A stretch of 64,000 nucleotides of DNA from Roseitranquillus sp963776845. Lineage in GTDB: Bacteria > Pseudomonadota > Alphaproteobacteria > Rhodobacterales > Rhodobacteraceae. The notes beneath the pieces are model-generated. The model saw only the letters and a program-made list of their open reading frames with translations. It had not been told where the DNA came from and made no database searches. Positions 8,364-16,897 of this stretch are shown piece after piece. The stretch covers positions 434,001-498,000 of the forward strand of contig CAVZOJ010000002.1 in the NCBI GenBank assembly GCA_963776845.1. The letters run 5' to 3'. Position 1 is the stretch's first letter. Each line of letters starts with the position of its first letter. Position numbers and translations under genes: made by a program.

Positions 8364-9527
8364 ATGACACCGGCGGCGCGGGCAGCGGCATCGATCGAAA
8401 TCCTCGACGCGGTGCTCGCTGGCCGCGCCGTCGAGGGCACGATCTCGACCTGGTCGCGGCGCAACCGCTATGCCGGCTCATCCGATCGCTCGGCAATCCG
8501 GGACATCGTCTACGATGCGTTGCGTCGGCGGCGATCGCTCGCGGCGTGGGGCGGCAGCGCCGATGGCCGCGGACTGATCCTTGGCGCGCAACGTCTTTCC
8601 GGCGAGCCGCTGGACGGCATCTTCGGGACCGGACCCTATGCGCCTTCCCCGCTGACGGAGCAAGAGCGCGACGCGCCGACGGGCCCGTGGCCGGAGGCGG
8701 TGACGCTCGACTGTCCGGACTTTCTCCTGAAGCGCCTGAAACGATCGCTCGGCACGCGGACGCGCGCCGTCCTGTCGTCGATGCAGAGCCGCGCCGACAT
8801 CCACATCCGCGCCAATCTCGCGAGGACGACGGCAGAGGCGCTGGTCCATCGCCTCGCCGATGAGGGCGCGACCGCCACACCGCACCCGCTGTCGCCGTCG
8901 GCGCTGGTCGTTCTGGACGGTGCGCGCCGGCTGCGGCAACTGCCCGCGTTCCGAGAGGGAATGTTCGAGTTTCAGGATGCTGCGTCGCAGGCTGTAGCGG
9001 ACACGGTGCCGGTCGCGTCCGGCGCGAGGGTCCTGGACTTCTGCGCAGGTGCCGGTGGCAAGACGCTGGCCATGGCCGCTCGTGCGGACGCCGCGTGGTA
9101 CGTCCACGATGCGTCTCCGAAGCGGATGGCGGACCTGCGGGAGCGCGCTGAGCGCGCGGGCTGCTCGCCCGTCATCCTGCCGCCGGGAGAGGCGGCGTCG
9201 GAGGCCCCGTTCGACACCGTGCTTGTCGATGCGCCGTGCAGCGGAAGCGGCGCGTGGCGCCGCGATCCCCAGGCGAAGTGGGCATTGACGCCCGCGCGCC
9301 TCGACGAGCTTCGTGACCTGCAGGCCCGGATCCTCGATCAGGCGGCTGCGCTCGTGGCGCCCGGCGGAACCCTCGCCTACGCGACATGTTCGATGCTGCT
9401 GGAGGAGAACCAGTGGCAGGTACAGTCGTTCCGTCGCCGGGCGCGCGCCTGGCACCTCGACGGAGGCATGACGCTCACTCCGCTCGACGGCGGCGACGGC
9501 TTTTTCCTGGCGCTTCTCTCGCGGTAG
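8364..9527 (+). CDS. RsmB/NOP2-type RNA (cytosine-5) methyltransferase
   Basis: SAM-dependent m5C RNA methyltransferase, 387 residues. An N-terminal helical region is followed by the Rossmann fold: motif I VLDFCAGAGGKTLAMA, motif IV DAPCSGSGAWRRDP and motif VI YATCSMLLEEN, giving the two catalytic cysteines. Substrate is probably 16S rRNA, but the N-terminal NusB-like part is not well enough preserved to call it RsmB itself. ATG at 8364 lies 57 nt after the accessory gene. Confidence 0.85.
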   Translation: MTPAARAAASIEILDAVLAGRAVEGTISTWSRRNRYAGSSDRSAIRDIVYDALRRRRSLAAWGGSADGRGLILGAQRLSGEPLDGIFGTGPYAPSPLTEQERDAPTGPWPEAVTLDCPDFLLKRLKRSLGTRTRAVLSSMQSRADIHIRANLARTTAEALVHRLADEGATATPHPLSPSALVVLDGARRLRQLPAFREGMFEFQDAASQAVADTVPVASGARVLDFCAGAGGKTLAMAARADAAWYVHDASPKRMADLRERAERAGCSPVILPPGEAASEAPFDTVLVDAPCSGSGAWRRDPQAKWALTPARLDELRDLQARILDQAAALVAPGGTLAYATCSMLLEENQWQVQSFRRRARAWHLDGGMTLTPLDGGDGFFLALLSR

Positions 9528-9597
9528 TCGTGGGATGTAAACAAAATCTGAGGTATAGGCTTGCGCCGAAGCGCCGCGCCCGTTCGGGAGTTCTGAC

Positions 9598-11910
9598 TTG
9601 ACCAATGCCGCCCTCGATCCTCGCCCCGAGGATCGCCTCGCAACCCGCCTGGAGCCGGCGATCTGGACACTCTTCGGTCTCGGTCTCACGCTGCTGGCCA
9701 TCGGCGGTGTCGCGGGCGAGGCGGTCTCGCCATTCGTCCTGGCCTCGGGCATCGGCGTTCTCGGCGTCGCGCTGGTCGTGTGCGGCCTCACCCGACGCCG
9801 CCGCAAGGCCGAAGCAGATGTCGTCACAGCGATCTCGCGTCTATTGGAGGACGATGCCGCGCCCGCTTTCACAACCGACGGCGACGGCAGGATCGGCTAC
9901 CAGAACATTGCGGCGCGCGACCGATTTGGCCCAGCCGACGGTGCTAGCCTGCTGCGGGCGCTCGGGGGATGCTTCGCCGCGCCGGCATCGGTGCTGACGC
10001 GGCTGCAGATGCAGGCGGACGCGCGCGGATCGGCGGCCGAGGAGGTCGCCATGCGGAAGGGACACATACGGCTGACGGCGCAGAAAATGGGCGCCGACGG
10101 CTTTCTGTGGCGCCTCGACGATTCGGCCCGGCCCGAGGCGGGGCGCGGTCTCGACAGCGTTGCGCTGCCGATGCTGACGACGACCCGAACCGGGACGATC
10201 CTCAACCGGAACCGGGCGATGCGCGAACTCATCGGTGATCGCGGTGCCACCCTCGACGACATCGTCCTCGACATGCCGTTGCGGTCGGCCGGGCTCCACG
10301 AAGTGGCACTGGCCCGCGGCAGGGCCCGCCTGACGGTGTACGAGGCGCAGGGCGCCGGCGCGTGGAACGAGGTGTACTTCCTGCCCGCCCACGCCAGCGT
10401 CGACGCCTCCGACTGGACGTTCTTCGACGCCCTGCCTGTGCCGCTGCTGAAGATTGCCGCATCCGGCGAGGTCGAGATGGCGAACAGGCTGGCCCGCGAC
10501 CTGCTCGGCGACGACATGGCCGTGGGCACGCCGATGGCCTCGCTCGTCGAGGGACTCGGCCGCCCGGTCCACGAGTGGATCGCCGACGCGATCGAGGGGC
10601 GAGGCCTGAACCGCCCCGAAGTGGTACGCGCCTCACGCCCCTCTCGCGATGTTTTCCTGCAGATTACCCTCGGTCGGATCGAGGAGGAGGGCTCGGTCGC
10701 GCTCATCGCCTATCTCAATGACGCGACGGAACTGAAGACGCTCGAGGCGCAGTTCGTGCAGAGCCAGAAGATGCAGGCGATCGGCCAGCTGGCGGGTGGC
10801 GTCGCGCACGACTTCAACAACCTTCTGACGGCGATCAGCGGGCATTGCGACCTGCTGCTCTTGCGCCACGATGCGGGCGACCCGGACTATGCCGACCTGA
10901 GCCAGATCGCGCAGAATGCGAACCGCGCTGCGAGCCTTGTCGGGCAGCTTCTCGCATTCTCCCGCAAGCAGAACCTGCAGCCGCAGACGCTGGACCTGCG
11001 CGACTGCCTGTCGGACCTGGCGCATCTGCTGAACCGGCTCGTGGGCGAGAAGATCACCCTGGTTCTCGAACACGACCCGGACCTGAAGTACGTCCGCGCC
11101 GATCGCCGGCAGCTCGAGCAGGTCCTGATGAACCTCGTGGTGAATGCGCGCGATGCCATGCCCGGCGGGGGAAAGATCGAGATCACCACCCGCACGCGCC
11201 ACCTCACCAAGGCGCTGCATCGCGACCGCGCCGTGGTTCCGCCCGGCGAGTGGGTCGAGGTTCAGGTCACCGACGCCGGAACGGGGATTGCCCCCGACAA
11301 GCTTCCGAAGATCTTCGAGCCGTTCTTCACGACCAAGCGCACGGGGGAGGGCACGGGTCTCGGCCTGTCGACCGCGTACGGCATCATCAAGCAGACCGGC
11401 GGGTTCATCTTCGCCGACAGCGAGGTGGGGCGCGGCACGACCTTCTCGCTGCTGTTCCTCGCGCACGACGCGCCGGTGGCCACGGCGGCGACTGCGGCCC
11501 CGGAGGCGCCGGGAGCGCATTCGCAGGGCGAGGGCGTCATCCTGCTCGTCGAGGACGAGGCGCCGGTGCGAGCCTTCGCCAGCCGCGCGCTTCGCATGAA
11601 GGGATACACCGTGCTCGAGGCAGAGAACGCCGAGGAGGCGCTGCAACTGCTGGCCGACCCGTCGCTGACCGTCGACCTCTTCGTGACCGACGTGATCATG
11701 CCGGGGATGGACGGGCCGACGTGGGTGCGCAAGGCGCTGGAAGACCGGCCCGACATCGGCGTCGTCTTTGTCTCCGGATACGCCGAGGACCACTTCGCCG
11801 ACGATCAGGCCCGCATCCCGAACTCCACGTTCCTGCCGAAGCCGTTCACGCTGACCGACCTGGTCTCGACCGTGCACCGCCACCTCGGTGCGGTCGCGAA
11901 GGCTGATTAA
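9598..11910 (+). CDS. cckA: Hybrid histidine kinase CckA
   Basis: Cell-cycle kinase/phosphatase at the top of the CckA-ChpT-CtrA relay. 770 residues: two membrane helices (about 21-62), a PAS-type sensing region (about 80-380), HisKA with the phospho-accepting His404 in GGVAHDFNNLLTAI, an HATPase domain (N box NLVVNARDAM, G boxes DAGTGIAP and GTGLGLSTAYG), and a C-terminal receiver with Asp698 in VTDVIMPGMDGP. It starts with TTG at 9598; GGGAG is 8-9 nt upstream. The alphaproteobacterial CckA family is recognisable from the HDFNNLL box and the receiver fusion. It lies directly before recA. Confidence 0.92.
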   Translation: MTNAALDPRPEDRLATRLEPAIWTLFGLGLTLLAIGGVAGEAVSPFVLASGIGVLGVALVVCGLTRRRRKAEADVVTAISRLLEDDAAPAFTTDGDGRIGYQNIAARDRFGPADGASLLRALGGCFAAPASVLTRLQMQADARGSAAEEVAMRKGHIRLTAQKMGADGFLWRLDDSARPEAGRGLDSVALPMLTTTRTGTILNRNRAMRELIGDRGATLDDIVLDMPLRSAGLHEVALARGRARLTVYEAQGAGAWNEVYFLPAHASVDASDWTFFDALPVPLLKIAASGEVEMANRLARDLLGDDMAVGTPMASLVEGLGRPVHEWIADAIEGRGLNRPEVVRASRPSRDVFLQITLGRIEEEGSVALIAYLNDATELKTLEAQFVQSQKMQAIGQLAGGVAHDFNNLLTAISGHCDLLLLRHDAGDPDYADLSQIAQNANRAASLVGQLLAFSRKQNLQPQTLDLRDCLSDLAHLLNRLVGEKITLVLEHDPDLKYVRADRRQLEQVLMNLVVNARDAMPGGGKIEITTRTRHLTKALHRDRAVVPPGEWVEVQVTDAGTGIAPDKLPKIFEPFFTTKRTGEGTGLGLSTAYGIIKQTGGFIFADSEVGRGTTFSLLFLAHDAPVATAATAAPEAPGAHSQGEGVILLVEDEAPVRAFASRALRMKGYTVLEAENAEEALQLLADPSLTVDLFVTDVIMPGMDGPTWVRKALEDRPDIGVVFVSGYAEDHFADDQARIPNSTFLPKPFTLTDLVSTVHRHLGAVAKAD

Positions 11911-11967
11911 CCAAGATCCCGAAATCATGGGTTGATTTGTTCCCGTTTCGATCGCATAGATCCTAGT

Positions 11968-11982
11968 GAACAAGAAGTGAAC
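11968..11982. promoter_or_regulatory. LexA (SOS) box of recA
   Basis: GAAC-AAGAAGT-GAAC is the complement of GTTC-N7-GTTC, the alphaproteobacterial LexA operator. It lies 50 nt before the recA start, where repression of recA is expected. Confidence 0.85.
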
Positions 11983-12032
11983 ACGCGCGGCCGTTGCTGA
12001 CCATGGGCGGCTATGGAATAAGGGGCGGACAA

Positions 12033-13109
12033 TTGGCGACTGCAAACATCCTGGACATGAACGACAAGCGCACGAGCGACAGGCAGAAGGCGCTCGACAG
12101 TGCGCTCAGCCAGATCGAACGCCAGTTCGGCAAGGGCTCGATCATGAGGCTGGGGGGTGACAATCCCGTCGCTGAGATCGAGTCGACTTCCACGGGCTCT
12201 CTCGGCCTCGACATCGCGCTCGGGATCGGCGGCATTCCGAAGGGTCGGATCGTGGAGATCTATGGCCCCGAGAGTTCGGGAAAGACGACGTTGACGCTCC
12301 ACTGCGTCGCCGAGGAGCAGAAGAACGGCGGGGTCTGTGCATTCGTCGATGCCGAGCACGCGCTTGACCCGCTCTACGCGCGCAAGCTCGGCGTCGATCT
12401 GGACGAACTCCTGATCTCGCAGCCCGACACCGGCGAGCAGGCGCTCGAGATTACGGACACGCTGGTGCGTTCTGGCGCGGTCAGCATGGTCGTGGTCGAC
12501 TCGGTCGCGGCGCTGACGCCCAAGGCCGAACTCGAAGGCGACATGGGTGACGCCCAGGTCGGCGCCCAGGCGCGGCTGATGAGCCAGGCGATGCGCAAGC
12601 TCACCGGCTCGATCAGCCGTTCGAAATGCACGGTCATCTTCATCAACCAGATCCGGATGAAGATCGGCGTGATGTTCGGCTCGCCGGAGACAACGACCGG
12701 CGGCAACGCGCTGAAGTTCTACTCTTCCGTGCGCCTCGACATCCGCCGGATCGGCTCGATCAAGGATCGCGACGAGGTCGTCGGCAACACCACCCGGGTA
12801 AAGGTCGTCAAGAACAAGGTCGCCCCGCCGTTCAAGCAGGTCGAATTCGACATCATGTACGGCGAGGGCATCTCGAAGACCGGGGAACTCCTCGATCTCG
12901 GCGTCAAGGCCGGCGTGGTCGAGAAGTCCGGTTCGTGGTTCTCCTATGGCGACGAGCGCATCGGCCAGGGCCGGGAAAACGCGAAGACGTTCCTGAAGGA
13001 GCATCCCGAGATCGCGCTCCAGATCGAGGACAAGATCCGGGCCGCGCACGGCCTCGACTTCGATCTGGCAGGCGGTGCGGACGATGACGACAGCCTCGTA
13101 GAGGGCTGA
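12033..13109 (+). CDS. recA: Recombinase RecA
   Basis: DNA strand-exchange protein and LexA co-protease, 358 residues. Walker A GPESSGKTT at 78-86, Walker B (MVVVDSVAAL), loop L2 (FGSPETTTGGNALKF) and an acidic C-terminus are all present. Start: TTG at 12033, because the N-terminus LATANILDMNDKR matches alphaproteobacterial RecA (usually MATAN) and AGGGGCGG lies 6 nt upstream; an earlier ATG at 12003 has no such support. SOS control is indicated by the LexA box. Confidence 0.97.
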   Translation: MATANILDMNDKRTSDRQKALDSALSQIERQFGKGSIMRLGGDNPVAEIESTSTGSLGLDIALGIGGIPKGRIVEIYGPESSGKTTLTLHCVAEEQKNGGVCAFVDAEHALDPLYARKLGVDLDELLISQPDTGEQALEITDTLVRSGAVSMVVVDSVAALTPKAELEGDMGDAQVGAQARLMSQAMRKLTGSISRSKCTVIFINQIRMKIGVMFGSPETTTGGNALKFYSSVRLDIRRIGSIKDRDEVVGNTTRVKVVKNKVAPPFKQVEFDIMYGEGISKTGELLDLGVKAGVVEKSGSWFSYGDERIGQGRENAKTFLKEHPEIALQIEDKIRAAHGLDFDLAGGADDDDSLVEG

Positions 13110-13121
13110 TCTGAATCGGTT

Positions 13122-13150
13122 GCGGGGGGCCGCGTTTTGCGGGCTCCCCG
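13122..13150 (+). terminator. Possible recA terminator
   Basis: CGGGGGGCC and GGCTCCCCG can pair (one mismatch) around a T-rich loop, 13 nt after the recA stop. There is no long T tract downstream, so confidence is limited. Confidence 0.35.
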
Positions 13151-13218
13151 TCGTCTGTGGACAGCAGCCGGGAGCGGGGCTAGACGGGATCGACCTCCGG
13201 CTCCCGGGAACGAGACCC

Positions 13219-15867
13219 ATGGCATCGCTGAACGACATCCGCTCGACCTTCCTCGGATACTTCGAGAGGGAGGGCCATCGTGTCGTCGAGAGTTCGCCGC
13301 TCGTACCGCGCAACGATCCCACGCTGATGTTCACGAACTCCGGGATGGTGCAGTTCAAGAATCTCTTCACCGGGATCGAGACGCGCGACTACGCGCGCGC
13401 CACGACCAGCCAGAAATGCGTGAGGGCCGGCGGCAAGCACAACGATCTCGACAATGTCGGCTACACGGCGCGCCACCACACCTTCTTCGAGATGCTAGGC
13501 AACTTCTCCTTCGGCGACTACTTCAAGGCCGAGGCGATCCCATTCGCCTGGAAGCTTCTCACTGATGGCTTCGGCATCGATGGCACGCGCTTACTGGTCA
13601 CTGTCTACCATACCGACGAGGAGGCCGCGGCGATCTGGCGCAAGATAGGAGTGCCGGAGGACCGGATCATCCGCATCGCCACGGACGACAACTTCTGGAT
13701 GATGGGCCCGACGGGCCCGTGCGGCCCTTGCTCGGAGATCTTTTACGACCACGGACCCTCCATCCCCGGCGGACCTCCAGGCAGCCCCGACGAGGATGGC
13801 GACCGCTTCATCGAGATCTGGAACCTCGTCTTCATGCAGTACGAGCAGTTCGAGGACGGGACGCGGCAAGAGCTACGGGCGCAGTCGATCGACACGGGCA
13901 TGGGGCTCGAGCGGATCGGTGCTCTGCTGCAAGGCAAGCACGACAACTACGATACGGACCTTCTGCGCGCTCTGATCGAGGCTGCGGCGAACGCAACCTC
14001 GACCGATCCCGATGGCCCCGGCAAGGTTCACCACCGTGTCATCGCGGATCATCTGAGGTCGACGTCGTTCCTGATCGCCGATGGCGTCATGCCCTCCAAC
14101 GAGGGGCGCGGCTACGTGCTCCGCCGCATCATGCGGCGCGCGATGCGGCATGCGCACCTGCTCGGCGCGACCGAGCCGCTGATGCACCGTCTCGTGCCCT
14201 CGCTGGTGTCGCAGATGGGCGCGGCGTTCCCGGAGCTGGGCCGCGCCCAGTCACTGATCCAGGAGACACTGCGGCACGAGGAGACGCGCTTTCGACAGAC
14301 CCTGGAGCGGGGACTGAAGCTCCTCGACGAGGAACTCGCCGAGCTGCCTGAGGGCGTCGAGCTGCCCGGCACGACCGCGTTCAAGCTCTACGATACATAC
14401 GGCTTTCCGCTCGACCTGACGCAGGATGCCCTTCGCGAGCAGAACCGTGGCGTCGACGTGAGCGCCTTCGAGGCGGCGATGCAGCAGCAGAAGGCCATGG
14501 CACGTGCCGCCTGGGCCGGCTCTGGCGAGGCCGCCAATTCGCGCATCTGGTTCGATCTCGCGGAAAGGTCCGGTCCGACGGAGTTCCTTGGCTACGACAC
14601 CGAGGCCGCGGAGGGGCAGATCCTCTCCATCGTACGCGGCGGCGAACCTGCGGGCGAGGCGACGGCGGGCGAGAGCGTTCTGATCATGGTCAACCGAACT
14701 CCGTTCTACGCCGAGGCGGGCGGCCAGGTCGGCGATTCCGGGATCCTCGCCACCGCCGGCGGGCGCGCCCGCGTCGTCGACACGAAGCGTGCTGCAGGGA
14801 TCTACATCCACCACGCGGAGATGGAGGCGGGGCGCATCAAGGTCGGCGAGAGCGCTTCTCTCGAGGTCGACCATGGCCGCCGGACGGCGATCCGGGCGAA
14901 CCACTCGGCGACGCATCTGCTGCATGAGGCGCTTAGACAGGCGCTCGGCGACCACGTCGCGCAGCGCGGCTCGTTGAACGCGGCCGACAGGCTACGCTTC
15001 GATTTCAGCCATGCGCAGGCGCTGACGCCGCAGGAGCGGCAGCGCGTTGAGTCCGAGGTGAATGACTACATCCGGCAGAACACGTCGGTCGACACGCGCA
15101 TCATGACGCCTGACGAGGCGCGGGCGATGGGGGCGCAGGCACTCTTCGGAGAGAAGTACGGTGACGAGGTTCGTGTCGTGTCGATGGGCCGGGCCGCCAC
15201 GGGCAAGGGCGCGGATCGCGAAACCTACTCGATCGAGCTTTGCGGCGGAACACACGTGCGGCGCACCGGGGACATCGGGCTCTTCGTCCTGCTGAGTGAC
15301 AGCGCGTCGGCCGCCGGCGTCCGCCGCGTCGAGGCGCTGACGGGCGCGGCGGCCTTCCGCCACCTCTCCGATCGGGACAGACAGTTGTCCGATGTCGCAC
15401 TGGCGCTGAAGTCGCCTGTCGACGAGGCAGCGACGCGTCTGCGCGCGGTGCTCGACGAGCGTCGCGCGCTGCAGAACGAGGTTGCGCAGCTTCGGCGCGA
15501 GCTCGCCATGGGCGGCGGCAGTGGGGCGGAGACGTCACGAATGGTTGGCGGCGTCTCTTTCGTCGGGCAGGTTCTGCAAGGCGTGACCGGCAAGGACCTG
15601 CCCTCGCTCATCGACGAGCACAAGGCACGCCTCGGCTCGGGTGCGGTGCTGCTGATCGCCGACAGTGGCGGCAAGGCGGCGGTGGCCGCCGGCGTGACAG
15701 GCGATCTCGTGGAGCGGGTCTCGGCGATCGATTTGGTGCGTGCCGCCGTGGGCGAGCTCGGGGGCAAGGGCGGGGGCGGCCGCCCCGACCTCGCGCAGGG
15801 CGGCGGACCCGACGCGGCGAACGCCGACCGTGCGATCGCCGCCGCCGAGAAGCTTCTGGAGAGATAG
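13219..15867 (+). CDS. alaS: Alanyl-tRNA synthetase
   Basis: Charges tRNA-Ala; class II synthetase, 882 residues, full length. N-terminal aminoacylation core (STFLGYFEREGHRVVESS, TSQKCVRAGGKHNDL, FFEMLGNFSFGDYFK), editing domain with HSATHLLHEAL and the zinc ligand segment ELCGGTHV, and a C-terminal oligomerisation region (about 720-882). Start ATG 13219 (MASLNDIRSTFL) matches family length; earlier codons in frame would add a non-conserved stretch. Follows recA as in many Rhodobacterales. Confidence 0.97.
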   Translation: MASLNDIRSTFLGYFEREGHRVVESSPLVPRNDPTLMFTNSGMVQFKNLFTGIETRDYARATTSQKCVRAGGKHNDLDNVGYTARHHTFFEMLGNFSFGDYFKAEAIPFAWKLLTDGFGIDGTRLLVTVYHTDEEAAAIWRKIGVPEDRIIRIATDDNFWMMGPTGPCGPCSEIFYDHGPSIPGGPPGSPDEDGDRFIEIWNLVFMQYEQFEDGTRQELRAQSIDTGMGLERIGALLQGKHDNYDTDLLRALIEAAANATSTDPDGPGKVHHRVIADHLRSTSFLIADGVMPSNEGRGYVLRRIMRRAMRHAHLLGATEPLMHRLVPSLVSQMGAAFPELGRAQSLIQETLRHEETRFRQTLERGLKLLDEELAELPEGVELPGTTAFKLYDTYGFPLDLTQDALREQNRGVDVSAFEAAMQQQKAMARAAWAGSGEAANSRIWFDLAERSGPTEFLGYDTEAAEGQILSIVRGGEPAGEATAGESVLIMVNRTPFYAEAGGQVGDSGILATAGGRARVVDTKRAAGIYIHHAEMEAGRIKVGESASLEVDHGRRTAIRANHSATHLLHEALRQALGDHVAQRGSLNAADRLRFDFSHAQALTPQERQRVESEVNDYIRQNTSVDTRIMTPDEARAMGAQALFGEKYGDEVRVVSMGRAATGKGADRETYSIELCGGTHVRRTGDIGLFVLLSDSASAAGVRRVEALTGAAAFRHLSDRDRQLSDVALALKSPVDEAATRLRAVLDERRALQNEVAQLRRELAMGGGSGAETSRMVGGVSFVGQVLQGVTGKDLPSLIDEHKARLGSGAVLLIADSGGKAAVAAGVTGDLVERVSAIDLVRAAVGELGGKGGGGRPDLAQGGGPDAANADRAIAAAEKLLER

Positions 15868-15868
15868 C

Positions 15869-16156
15869 ATGTCGGCCTACTGGATCGCACACGTGACCGT
15901 CACCGACGACGAGGTCTATTCGCGGTACGCCGCCGCGATCGCGACGGAGGCGATCGCAGATCACGGCGGGGAGTTCCTGGCACGTGGCGGCCGGCATCGC
16001 CAGTTCGAGGGCACCGACAGGCCCCGCCACGTCGTCGCCTGGTTCCCGACCTTCGAAGCCGCAGAGGCGTGCTACCTCTCACCGCGCTACCAGGAGGCGG
16101 TGGACATCGCCAAAGGCGCGTCCGAGCGCGACCTCGTCATCGTCGAGGGTGCCTGA
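15869..16156 (+). CDS. DUF1330 family protein
   Basis: A 95-residue dimeric alpha-beta barrel type protein (YWIAHVTVTDDEVYSRYAAA, ARGG near residue 40, RHVVAWFPTFEAAEACY, SPRYQEA). Biochemical function is not known. ATG is 2 nt after the alaS stop with GGAGAG before it, so it is co-expressed with alaS. Confidence 0.8.
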   Translation: MSAYWIAHVTVTDDEVYSRYAAAIATEAIADHGGEFLARGGRHRQFEGTDRPRHVVAWFPTFEAAEACYLSPRYQEAVDIAKGASERDLVIVEGA

Positions 16157-16626
16157 TCGCCTCGATCGTCGATCTGACCCGGTCGTACGCCCAGCCGGGC
16201 CGTGTCGAGTGGATCGGGCTTCGGCCTGGTCGTCGCGCGCCGATGATCGCGGTGCCCTCGGCGACGTTGTCCGAGGCCGGGCTCGAGGGCGATCATGCTC
16301 GGCCCGGTCCAAGGGCGCTTACCCTGATCCAGGCCGAGCACCTGCCGGTCATCGCCGCACTTGCGGGCCTGCACGACCTCGCCGCTGACCGCGTTCGCCG
16401 CAACGTCGTCGTCTCGGCGCTGAACCTGGTCGTCAAGGGACGCCGGCTTGCACTGGGTGAGGCGGAGATAGAGGTCACCGGTCCCTGCCATCCGTGCAGT
16501 CGGATGGAGGAGGCCTTGGGACATGGCGGGTTCGCGGCCATGCGCGGACACGGAGGAGTCTACGCCACGATCGTGCGGACTGGCAGGATCGTTGTCGGCG
16601 ACACGGTCGTTCCTATCGACGAGTAG
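16153..16626 (+). CDS. MOSC domain protein
   Basis: Small single MOSC domain, the C-terminal domain type of molybdenum cofactor sulfurase; stand-alone forms bind or transfer sulfur or act on Moco-linked chemistry. Visible: GRVEWIGLRPGRR, GLEGDHARPGPR, ALTLIQAEHLPV, RRNVVVSALNL, and the conserved Cys pair in GPCHPCSRMEEAL. The start is not clear: the frame has no ATG/GTG/TTG near the expected N-terminus, and CTG at 16153, overlapping the upstream TGA, gives the best length (157 residues). A small indel at the 5' end is possible. Confidence 0.75.
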   Translation: MIASIVDLTRSYAQPGRVEWIGLRPGRRAPMIAVPSATLSEAGLEGDHARPGPRALTLIQAEHLPVIAALAGLHDLAADRVRRNVVVSALNLVVKGRRLALGEAEIEVTGPCHPCSRMEEALGHGGFAAMRGHGGVYATIVRTGRIVVGDTVVPIDE

Positions 16627-16897
16627 AGGCAAAACGCCCCACGCCCCCGTCCGCGATCCGGCTGGGCATTGAGATCGGAGCGATCCCGCAGCCAACCGTG
16701 ATGCGCGGGGTCTGAGCTACGGTCAACAATGGCGGGCGCAGCTTCTGGCGTGAACGAGAGCGACCAAGAGGCGGGAGCATCGCGCGTCTTCCCTCGGCCT
16801 CTTCCGCTGGCAGATGGAAACAGTCAAAGCAGCCCCGAAGGACATGCGAGCGATCCTCCCAGCGAAAAGCGGATGGCGGCCGCAGTCTTCTGTGACA